Assembly (NCBI RefSeq): GCF_002811955.1
Contig: NZ_NPEF01000043.1
Span: 1-14,563 of the forward strand
Length of the DNA: 14,563 nt
Origin: Leptospira ellisii
GTDB lineage: Bacteria > Spirochaetota > Leptospiria > Leptospirales > Leptospiraceae
Direction: 5' to 3'
In this document: positions 7,362-14,563 of the stretch, piece after piece
Layout of the letters: each line of letters starts with the position of its first letter
Position numbering within the stretch: the stretch's first letter is position 1
Translations under genes and position numbers: made by a program
Notes under the pieces: generated by a model
The model's database searches: none
Seen by the model: only the letters and a program-made list of their open reading frames with translations
What the model was told of the DNA's origin: nothing

Positions 7362-10010
7362 ATGAAAAAGCAGATAGGCGATCGTTACGAACCGAAAGAA
7401 GTGGAAAGTAAATGGATCTCCCTTTGGGAGGAAAAAAAATCCTTTTTACCGAACGAGAATTCCGAAGAAACCTTTTCCATAGTGATTCCTCCGCCTAACG
7501 TCACGGGTTCGCTGCACATCGGTCACGCACTCAATCATACGATCCAGGATATATTGATCCGCATCGAACGTAAAAAAGGAAAGTCGACTCTTTGGCTTCC
7601 TGGAATGGATCACGCGGGAATCGCGACGCAGATGGTCGTGGAACGCGAACTCGCCAAGGAAGGAAAAAAAAGGACCGACTTCACGAGGGAACAATTCGAA
7701 CAAAAAGTCTGGGAATGGAAGGAACATTCCGGCGGAACCATCGTCAAGCAGCAAAAACTTTTGGGCGAATCCGTGGACTGGACCCGCGAACGATTCACCT
7801 TCGACGAAGGCCTCAGCAAGGCCGTATTCAAAGTTTTTAAATCCCTTTACGACGAAGGTTTGATCTATCGCGGAGAAAGGATCATCAACTGGTGCCCCGC
7901 TTCGCAGACCGCGATCTCGGATCTGGAGGTCGAATTCCGCGAAACCAAAGGAAAGTTGTATCATATCAAATATCCGATCCACGGACAAAAGGATCGATAC
8001 GTAATCGTGGCGACGACCCGTCCAGAAACGATGTTGGGCGACGTCGCCGTCTGCGCCAATCCCGAAGACGAACGTTATGCGTCATTGAAGGACGTCGTCT
8101 TGGATCTTCCTTTGACGGACAGACAGATTCCGCTTCTGTTCGACGCGTTCGTGGATAAGGAATTCGGATCCGGACTCGTAAAGATCACTCCGGCGCACGA
8201 CGCGAACGACTTCGAAGCCGGCCAAAGACTGGGATTAAAACCCCTTCTCGTGATGAATCCGGACGGAACGATGAACGGAAACGCCGGCGCGTACAACGGT
8301 TTGGATCGTTTCGACGCCCGCAAAAAAGTCGTGGCGGATCTGGAAGCGCGGGGACTGATCGAGAAGATCGAGGACCACGTGCACGCGGTGGGCCATAACT
8401 CCCGCGGAGGCGCGGTGATAGAACCGTATCTCTCCACCCAGTGGTTCGTAAAAATCCGTCCGTTAGCCGATCTCGCCGTCAAGGCCGTACGGACGGGTCA
8501 GGTGGAATTCGTCCCGAAAATGTGGGAAAAAACATTTTTCGAATGGATGAACAACATTCGTGATTGGTGTATTTCCAGACAACTTTGGTGGGGTCATAAG
8601 ATTCCCGCGTATCACTGTAAAACCTGCAAACATATAGAGGTTTCGGAAACTTCCGTAAACGTCTGCCCTTCCTGCGGCTCCAAGGAAGTGGAACCGGATC
8701 CGGACGTCCTAGACACTTGGTTCTCATCGCAGCTGTGGCCTTTTTCCTCCATGGGTTGGCCGGAACGAACCGCCGATCTGAAACGATATTATCCGACTTC
8801 GGTGCTCGTCACCGGATTCGACATCATATTCTTCTGGGTATCCAGAATGATCATGATGGGAATGAAGTTTATGGAAGCTCCACCGTTTCATAAAGTACTA
8901 ATACACGGATTAGTCCGAGATAAGGACGGAAAAAAATTCTCCAAGTCGGTCGGAAACGTCATCGATCCGCTGGTCATGATGGAGAAATACGGAACGGATT
9001 CCTTCCGCTTTTTTCTCGCGGCGACGCTTCCCGAAGGGAAGGACATACTTTTCGACGAATCGCGTCTGGACGGTTACCGTTCCTTCTGCAACAAGATATG
9101 GAATTCCTCCAGATTCATCCTCATGAATCTGGAGGAGAATTTCGCTCCGACGGGAATCACATCAGAAATCCGCAAGGATCTGGAACCGATGGACGAATGG
9201 ATCCTCTCCCGCTTCAATCATTGTCTCGAGGAATACGACAAGGCGCATTCCAAATTCCACTTTTACGAAATGGCCGCGGCGATATACGAATTCGTATGGG
9301 GCGATTTCTGCGACTGGTACATAGAACTCGTGAAACCCAGAGCCTACGGAAAAGTCACTCCGCGCTCCGCCGAAGTCGCCAAACAAGTGTTAGTCGACGT
9401 TCTCACCCGGGCGCTGGGACTTCTGCACCCGTTTATGCCTTTTTTAACCGAAGAGGTTCACTCCGTATTCTCGGATCGTTTTCTCGCGGTGACTCCGTAT
9501 CCGGAAAGTTATCCGATTTCGAAGGATTCTCCGGGAGTTCAAAAACTCAACCTACTTCAGGAGATCGTGACCAAGATCCGCGTCCTGCGCGCGGAAAACG
9601 GAGTCACTCCGGATAAGAAGTGTAAGGCGATCGTAAAATCATCCGACGAACTCGGCGCCGCGGCGATCCGTGAAAACGAAGTTTCGCTTTTACAACTCGC
9701 CAGACTCGAATCGGTCAACATCGATCCCGCGTATGAGATTCAAAAAACGGATTCCGTTTCCCACTTCGGTAAAGGCGAAGTCGTCCTTCCGTTGGAGGGA
9801 TTGATCGACGTCGCAAAGGAAAAGGCGCGTCTCGAAAAGGAACTTCAAAAAGCCGAAGTCGAAAAGGAGAAGCTGGAAGCCAAACTTGTCAATCCGGGAT
9901 TTCTCTCCAAGGCCGCCCCCGAAGTGATCGAAAAGGAAAGGGAGAAACTCAAAACCTTCGTCGATAAGGTGGAAGTTCTGAAGAAGGGGATTCAAAATAT
10001 TGCAGGCTAA
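7362..10010 (+). CDS. valS: Valyl-tRNA synthetase
   Basis: This enzyme charges tRNA-Val with valine in the cytoplasm. The 882-residue product has the class I layout. The HIGH motif is HIGH at 52-55 within [17 protein letters not shown]. The editing domain contains [14 protein letters not shown] and [19 protein letters not shown] zinc-ribbon-like insert has Cys419, Cys422, Cys435 and Cys438, and [16 protein letters not shown] follows. The KMSKS motif appears as KFSKS at 525-529. The anticodon-binding helical domain follows, and the last 70 or so residues form the ValS-specific coiled coil ([20 protein letters not shown]). An in-frame TTG at 7311 would add 17 residues unlike the family; [15 protein letters not shown] is the expected N-terminus and matches recalled Leptospira ValS, so ATG 7362 is chosen despite lacking a Shine-Dalgarno sequence. 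Its end overlaps purD. Confidence 0.97.
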   Translation: MKKQIGDRYEPKEVESKWISLWEEKKSFLPNENSEETFSIVIPPPNVTGSLHIGHALNHTIQDILIRIERKKGKSTLWLPGMDHAGIATQMVVERELAKEGKKRTDFTREQFEQKVWEWKEHSGGTIVKQQKLLGESVDWTRERFTFDEGLSKAVFKVFKSLYDEGLIYRGERIINWCPASQTAISDLEVEFRETKGKLYHIKYPIHGQKDRYVIVATTRPETMLGDVAVCANPEDERYASLKDVVLDLPLTDRQIPLLFDAFVDKEFGSGLVKITPAHDANDFEAGQRLGLKPLLVMNPDGTMNGNAGAYNGLDRFDARKKVVADLEARGLIEKIEDHVHAVGHNSRGGAVIEPYLSTQWFVKIRPLADLAVKAVRTGQVEFVPKMWEKTFFEWMNNIRDWCISRQLWWGHKIPAYHCKTCKHIEVSETSVNVCPSCGSKEVEPDPDVLDTWFSSQLWPFSSMGWPERTADLKRYYPTSVLVTGFDIIFFWVSRMIMMGMKFMEAPPFHKVLIHGLVRDKDGKKFSKSVGNVIDPLVMMEKYGTDSFRFFLAATLPEGKDILFDESRLDGYRSFCNKIWNSSRFILMNLEENFAPTGITSEIRKDLEPMDEWILSRFNHCLEEYDKAHSKFHFYEMAAAIYEFVWGDFCDWYIELVKPRAYGKVTPRSAEVAKQVLVDVLTRALGLLHPFMPFLTEEVHSVFSDRFLAVTPYPESYPISKDSPGVQKLNLLQEIVTKIRVLRAENGVTPDKKCKAIVKSSDELGAAAIRENEVSLLQLARLESVNIDPAYEIQKTDSVSHFGKGEVVLPLEGLIDVAKEKARLEKELQKAEVEKEKLEAKLVNPGFLSKAAPEVIEKEREKLKTFVDKVEVLKKGIQNIAG
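9984..9990 (+). promoter_or_regulatory. Ribosome binding site for purD inside valS
   Basis: AAGGGGA lies 9 bases before the TTG at 10000, inside the valS coding sequence. It supports a TTG start for purD; another in-frame TTG at 10012 would be too far away. Confidence 0.6.
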
Positions 10011-11280
10011 ATTGAAAGTCCTTTTGATCGGATCGGGAGGAAGGGAAAGCGCGATCGCCTTTCACCTTCGCAGATCTCCGTTGTTAAGCGAACTCAAAGT
10101 TTATCCGGGAAACGGAGGTTTTCCGGACGGAGAGATCCTTCCGAGCGGCTCCTTCGAAGTCTTATCCAAACAATCGGTCCAATCCTTTCTGAAATCCAAT
10201 CCATTCGACTTCGTGGTCGTAGGTCCCGAAGATCCTCTCGTTGCTGGTTTCGCGGACTGGGCCGGAGAACTGGGAATCCCCGTATTCGGCCCCGATTCCT
10301 ATTGCGCCCAAGTGGAGGGTTCCAAGGATTTCGCGAAATCGCTGATGACGGAAGCGGGCGTCCCGACGGCCGAGTATAAAACGTTCACCGAATATTCAGC
10401 TTCTTTAAAATATATAGAATCGAAGCCGGTTCCGATCGTGATCAAGGCGGACGGGCTTGCGGCGGGCAAAGGCGTGACCGTGGCCTTCGATAGGAAAACG
10501 GCGGCGAACGCTCTTAAGGAAATATTCGAGGACAACAAATTCGGAGAAAGCGGCAGACAAGTGGTCGTCGAGGAATTTATGGACGGACAGGAAGCGTCCA
10601 TCTTCGCCGTCTCCGACGGGGAAGCATATTTTCTTCTTCCGGCCGCACAGGATCACAAACGCGCCTACGACGGGGACCGAGGACCGAACACCGGCGGGAT
10701 GGGCGCGTATTGCCCGACGCCGATCGTGACCGAAGATGTGCTTTCCGTCGTACGGAAAAAAATATTCGATCCCATGTTCGAAACGTTCCGCAAAAAGGGA
10801 CATCCGTATCGCGGTCTACTATATGCAGGTTTGATGATATCCGCGGACGGCAAGCCGAGGGTCGTCGAATTCAACTGCAGGTTCGGAGATCCGGAAACGC
10901 AATGCGTGCTCGCCATGTTGGACGGAGATCTATTAGAACTCCTTTATAAAGCCTCGACCGGCGCGATCAGAGAAACGAAGGCGGCGGTAAAACCGGGAGC
11001 TGCGACCGTCGTCGTGCTCGCGGCGCAGGGATATCCCGATTCCTACGAAAAAAATATTCCCTTGGATCTTCCGGAAACCGCTGGTCAAAACACATATCTT
11101 TTTCATGCGGGAACTCTAAAAAAAGATGGAAAAGTTTTTTCATCCGGGGGAAGAATTCTCGGTGTAGTGGCCTACGGTTCCGATCTAAAAAGCTCGGTTT
11201 CCCAAGCCTATTCCTTCCTGGAAAAAATCCGGGCTCCCAAAACCTTTTTTAGAAAAGACATCGCACACAGGGCGCTTTAA
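10000..11280 (+). CDS. purD: Phosphoribosylamine-glycine ligase (GAR synthetase)
   Basis: This ATP-grasp enzyme joins glycine to 5-phosphoribosylamine, the second step of de novo purine synthesis. The 426 residues match family length. The N-terminal domain has [17 protein letters not shown] and [36 protein letters not shown] leads into the ATP-grasp part, with [59 protein letters not shown] and the metal/ATP-binding [12 protein letters not shown]. The common GGREH is GGRES here (Ser17). The start is TTG at 10000, 11 bp inside valS, supported by AAGGGGA 9 bases upstream; no ATG is available near the true N-terminus. The overlap implies co-transcription and probably translational coupling with valS. 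Confidence 0.96.
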   Translation: MQAKLKVLLIGSGGRESAIAFHLRRSPLLSELKVYPGNGGFPDGEILPSGSFEVLSKQSVQSFLKSNPFDFVVVGPEDPLVAGFADWAGELGIPVFGPDSYCAQVEGSKDFAKSLMTEAGVPTAEYKTFTEYSASLKYIESKPVPIVIKADGLAAGKGVTVAFDRKTAANALKEIFEDNKFGESGRQVVVEEFMDGQEASIFAVSDGEAYFLLPAAQDHKRAYDGDRGPNTGGMGAYCPTPIVTEDVLSVVRKKIFDPMFETFRKKGHPYRGLLYAGLMISADGKPRVVEFNCRFGDPETQCVLAMLDGDLLELLYKASTGAIRETKAAVKPGAATVVVLAAQGYPDSYEKNIPLDLPETAGQNTYLFHAGTLKKDGKVFSSGGRILGVVAYGSDLKSSVSQAYSFLEKIRAPKTFFRKDIAHRAL

Positions 11281-11283
11281 CCT

Positions 11284-12129
11284 ATGCCGTTTTTGATTTC
11301 CGGAAATTTAGATCTCGTGGATCGTCATAGCCTGAGAAAGATGGAAAAATTCCTCGGGATCATCCTTTCTCCGGGGCAATTCCCCGTGGAACAATACAAT
11401 CTATTGAGACACGCGTTGCACAGGAATCTGGATCCGGACGCACTCATCCGAAAGATGAATCGCAAGGAACTATTATCGTTTATTTATATTCTCACACAGT
11501 TCGGCGACGTGGTGGGAATGGAAACTCCCACGGAATACCTGGACATAGAGAAAATTCCGGTGGTTCTGGAATGGCAAAAGGGACAGTATATGATCCCCTA
11601 CGAGATCCTGGATCATCTTTCAACTTCTCGAATATTCAGAAATCAGAATTATCTCTTCGCTCTAATCCCTTCCCTTTCGGCAAAGGAAAAAAAGGCCTGG
11701 ATCGAATGGATCGGATCCGGATACGGAAAGACCTTCCCGCGAGAGATCAATCACGAACTCTATTTTCAATGCAGACATCTTCAAAAACCCTTTCAGGGAA
11801 AGTCCCTCCTGCGCGAGGAAACGATCCAACTCAACCAGCTTTGGCCTGCCGGAAAAAACGAGGTCGTGGATTGGTTCCATAAGGGCATCACGCCCTTTTA
11901 TACGGCCATGAAGGAATTGTCCAGGACCGAAAAGGATCCGTTTTTAACGCATATTCTGGATCTGATCCGTTCCGGGAAACTGATCCTAAAAAAGAATCCG
12001 GAAGAATTCCGCAAAAAAGAGGAATACGTTCTGGTCGCAACCGTGGAAGGAAACACCCCGCAATTACGCGACACGGTTTTTTCCTGGGAACAGGAGCGGG
12101 ATAAAAAAGAAGATTTTCTGTTTCAATAA
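11284..12129 (+). CDS. Conserved-looking protein of unknown function, 281 aa
   Basis: The family is not recognised. The gene begins 3 bp after the purD stop, so it is almost certainly co-transcribed. The product looks cytoplasmic: it has no signal peptide and no membrane segment, is rich in charged residues and mostly helical in appearance. Visible segments include [18 protein letters not shown] near the start, [45 protein letters not shown], a Trp/Lys-rich stretch [19 protein letters not shown], and an acidic/basic tail ending KKEDFLFQ. No catalytic motif, Cys cluster or P-loop was seen. Codon use resembles its neighbours and the reading frame is unbroken over 846 bp, so it is a real gene. 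Its place between purine synthesis and release factor 2 does not by itself reveal a function. Confidence 0.8.
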   Translation: MPFLISGNLDLVDRHSLRKMEKFLGIILSPGQFPVEQYNLLRHALHRNLDPDALIRKMNRKELLSFIYILTQFGDVVGMETPTEYLDIEKIPVVLEWQKGQYMIPYEILDHLSTSRIFRNQNYLFALIPSLSAKEKKAWIEWIGSGYGKTFPREINHELYFQCRHLQKPFQGKSLLREETIQLNQLWPAGKNEVVDWFHKGITPFYTAMKELSRTEKDPFLTHILDLIRSGKLILKKNPEEFRKKEEYVLVATVEGNTPQLRDTVFSWEQERDKKEDFLFQ

Positions 12130-12191
12130 CCCGCATTCGTTTCCGTCTGCGGAAAAACCGATAATCGTCAAATCGACAAAAAGCAAAGAGT

Positions 12192-13295
<1,104 letters not shown>

Positions 13296-13305
13296 AAATC
13301 TGATA

Positions 13306-13330
13306 TTTATCCGGAAATTTCGCGGATAAA
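13306..13330 (+). repeat. 8-bp inverted repeat at the prfB end and next ribosome binding site
   Basis: TTTATCCG (13306-13313) and CGGATAAA (13323-13330) are perfect arms around a 9-base loop that is itself nearly palindromic (GAAATTTC). The right arm touches the AAAGGAG ribosome binding site of the next gene. It may be a weak transcript end for prfB, a regulator site, or a translation-control hairpin. Confidence 0.4.
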
Positions 13331-13335
13331 AGGAG
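13329..13335 (+). promoter_or_regulatory. Ribosome binding site for the small membrane protein
   Basis: AAAGGAG lies 10 bases before ATG 13346. It is one of the few strong Shine-Dalgarno sequences in the window, and its first two bases fall in the right arm of the inverted repeat. Confidence 0.6.
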
Positions 13336-13345
13336 AAAGACCGTC

Positions 13346-13780
13346 ATGTCCGACGTTTCCGGAAAAATCAAATACGGCTGCCTCTGGGGGATGTTGACCC
13401 CGTTCATTACTTTTTTTGCGTCCGTAGGAATCACCGTATTCTTCCTCAAAGACGACTACGGCAGAGCCGTTTCGATCGCAGACTGGCTCGTTTTAGCCGG
13501 GAAACACTTGCTCCTTTTCGGAGGAATCGTCGTCGCGTTCGTGCTTGCGCTGATCGTAGGAATCTGGTTTTCGATCAAGGATTCGAAACCGATGGAGACG
13601 ATTCGAATCTTTTGGCCGGTGCTCGTCATCCTGATCTATTGGATCGCTCCTAACCTTCTCCCCGGCCCCGTGGACGACTCGGTCGTTACGCTCGGCGTCG
13701 GTTTGTATCAGATTTACCGTTATTTCAAAGAAAGAAATTCCCCGCCGGAGGACGGTAGGCCGGACGTTTTTTCGTCCTGA
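13346..13780 (+). CDS. Small integral membrane protein of unknown function
   Basis: The family is not recognised. The 144-residue product has three clear hydrophobic segments, at about residues 11-34 ([20 protein letters not shown]...), 47-74 (a long run through [21 protein letters not shown]) and 86-104 ([18 protein letters not shown]). A fourth, weaker segment may lie near 108-122. The C-terminal tail is polar ([17 protein letters not shown]). No motif for transport or catalysis was seen. A strong AAAGGAG ribosome binding site sits 10 bases upstream of ATG. The gene stands 50 bp after prfB and 78 bp before the fluoride channel gene on the same strand. An inner-membrane location is inferred from the hydrophobic segments. 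Confidence 0.75.
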   Translation: MSDVSGKIKYGCLWGMLTPFITFFASVGITVFFLKDDYGRAVSIADWLVLAGKHLLLFGGIVVAFVLALIVGIWFSIKDSKPMETIRIFWPVLVILIYWIAPNLLPGPVDDSVVTLGVGLYQIYRYFKERNSPPEDGRPDVFSS

Positions 13781-13800
13781 AATCAGAAGTGAAGGACGAA
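13762..13800 (+). repeat. Overlapping alternative hairpins at the end of the membrane-protein gene
   Basis: GGACG (13762-13766) can pair with CGTCC (13773-13777) around TTTTTT. The longer TTCGTCCT (13771-13778) can instead pair perfectly with AGGACGAA (13793-13800) around 14 bases. The two foldings share CGTCC and exclude each other. No U tract follows, so a standard terminator is not supported. Confidence 0.35.
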
Positions 13801-13858
13801 CGGCGCGGAATGCGGTTTTCGACCGGGCACCCGGAAGGACTTTAAAGTTTTATATATT

Positions 13859-14242
13859 ATGAATTTTGCAAATACTATGATCTGGATCTGCGTGGGTGGT
13901 GCCTTGGGAAGCGCGTTACGATACGGACTCCAGCATTATTTCGGCAACGTATTGGGGCTAAACCTTCCTTGGGGAACCCTAATCGCTAATCTATTCGGTT
14001 CTTTCCTGATCGGAGTCGTTTACGCCGTTTTCGACCGTTTTCCGGAATTCGACTTTCGATGGAAATTCTTTCTTGCCTCGGGATTTTGCGGCGGATTCAC
14101 CACGTTTTCGACCTTCTCCTACGAGATCTTGGAGATGTTCAAAACCGGAAATTATATTCTTTTTTCTGCATATACCATCCTCACTTTTATCGGAGGTTTC
14201 GGGCTCGCTTTCGCCGGGTTTTGGTTGGTGAAAACGATCTGA
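13859..14242 (+). CDS. crcB: Fluoride ion channel CrcB/FluC
   Basis: This small dual-topology membrane protein exports fluoride as a homodimer. The 127 residues and four hydrophobic helices fit the family. Diagnostic text is GGALGSALRYGLQ at 13-25, GTLIANLFGSFLIG at 39-52 with the pore-lining Asn44, and GFCGGFTTFSTFSYE at 75-89 with the two pore phenylalanines (Phe83 and Phe86) and the region of the central sodium site. The last helix ends LVKTI. ATG 13859 is the only start giving the normal N-terminus. The nearest purine-rich sequence, GGAAGGA (13832-13838), is 20 bases away and too far for a normal ribosome binding site. No fluoride riboswitch core was found upstream. A single crcB copy can serve because the protein is dual-topology. 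Confidence 0.95.
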   Translation: MNFANTMIWICVGGALGSALRYGLQHYFGNVLGLNLPWGTLIANLFGSFLIGVVYAVFDRFPEFDFRWKFFLASGFCGGFTTFSTFSYEILEMFKTGNYILFSAYTILTFIGGFGLAFAGFWLVKTI

Positions 14243-14331
14243 TCTCTTTCGAAACCGCTTTTATAAACATGAAATTGTAAACTTCTTCAAAAATATTATT
14301 CAAAATAACGTAATTTTATTCTGTTATAACG

Positions 14332-14400
14332 AATTTTATAGTGTTTTTACTCAGAGGCTCCTCAGTTTTACCAGAAAACCGTAGAAAACACTACAAAATT
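14332..14400 (+). repeat. 16-bp imperfect inverted repeat before the lipoprotein gene
   Basis: AATTTTATAGTGTTTT (14332-14347) and AAAACACTACAAAATT (14385-14400) are complementary except for one A-C mismatch, with 37 bases between them. The right arm ends 3 bases before the AAAAGGA ribosome binding site. Inside the loop CTCAG occurs twice (14350-14354 and 14361-14365). The left arm contains TATAGT, a possible -10 box. It may be a pair of regulator sites or a long-range mRNA hairpin. Confidence 0.5.
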
Positions 14401-14403
14401 ATA

Positions 14404-14410
14404 AAAAGGA
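14404..14410 (+). promoter_or_regulatory. Ribosome binding site of the lipoprotein gene
   Basis: AAAAGGA lies 8 bases before ATG 14419 and supports that start. Confidence 0.65.
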
Positions 14411-14418
14411 ATAAACCT

Positions 14419-14563
14419 ATGAAGTTGCAAACTCTCAAAACCGCCGTCTGGACGACGGTGATCCTTTCCTTTCTTGCGTGCAAAAAGTCGGATTCCGGTC
14501 CGGACAACACGACGATTTTCGCAAGATCGTTGATACGCGGTACCCGGGTGTTGAAACGGATGG
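14419..14563 (+). CDS. Putative lipoprotein, 5' end only
   Basis: The first 48 codons are present and the gene runs off the window. The N-terminus MKLQTLKTAVWTTVILSFLAC is a lipoprotein signal peptide: a short charged start, a hydrophobic core and Cys21 after SFLA. The -3 Phe and -2 Leu depart from the E. coli LAGC pattern but fit the looser spirochaete lipobox. After Cys21 comes KKSDSGPDNTT, a polar linker typical of lipidated proteins, then IFARSLIRGTRV. AAAAGGA 8 bases upstream supports the start. Function cannot be told from this fragment. It is preceded by 176 bp of AT-rich DNA with a 16-bp inverted repeat, so it probably has its own promoter. Confidence 0.75.
   Translation, partial: MKLQTLKTAVWTTVILSFLACKKSDSGPDNTTIFARSLIRGTRVLKRM

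Noticed and set aside
12138..12157. Terminator between the 281-residue gene and prfB
   Set aside because: TTTCCG/CGGAAA is only a 6-bp stem and no U tract follows; it is more likely a chance repeat.
13781..13858. Fluoride riboswitch upstream of crcB
   Set aside because: The conserved GAUGG core and pseudoknot sequences were not found.

Overview
The window reads as a chromosomal stretch from a Leptospira species. The basis is strong recalled protein resemblance (ValS, RF2, the SurA-like chaperone, a radical SAM/SPASM protein of the type called spiro-SPASM), a spirochaete-style lipoprotein signal and short GAGTTCC intergenic repeats. By eye the G+C content is near half, above that of L. interrogans, so a higher-GC member of the genus is likely; the species cannot be fixed from the sequence. 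Every supported gene is on the + strand. No tRNA, rRNA, CRISPR array, insertion sequence or prophage was seen.

Layout: (1) 1-1331, the C-terminal part of a methyl-accepting chemotaxis protein whose sensory domain is cut by two in-frame stop codons 9 bp apart. (2) 1417-2451, an exported SurA/PpiC-like periplasmic chaperone that seems to lack parvulin active-site histidines. (3) 2499-5613, an overlapping gene pair: a radical SAM/SPASM protein, then a fused SpsF-like cytidylyltransferase + SpsG/PseG-like GT-B protein. The N-terminal third of the radical SAM protein looks like a decayed copy of the cytidylyltransferase domain that is intact in the next gene. This pair is the best candidate for an uncharacterised pathway, probably nucleotide-activated sugar or surface/flagellar glycan modification. 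(4) 5614-5969, a non-coding stretch with GAGTTCC repeats, a 16-bp palindrome and a TetR-type operator just before a TetR gene. (5) 5970-7271, the TetR regulator and a DUF1801-like protein. (6) 7362-13295, a housekeeping run: valS, purD (TTG start, overlapping valS), an unrecognised 281-codon gene and prfB. (7) 13346-14242, a small unknown membrane protein and the fluoride channel gene crcB/fluC. (8) 14243-14563, an AT-rich intergenic region with a 16-bp imperfect inverted repeat, then the 5' end of a lipoprotein gene cut by the window edge.

The housekeeping genes join aminoacyl-tRNA synthesis, purine synthesis and translation termination in one probable transcription unit. The sugar-nucleotide/radical SAM pair and the TetR unit are separate modules. 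Most genes lack an obvious Shine-Dalgarno sequence, so several starts were chosen from family N-termini and are stated as such.
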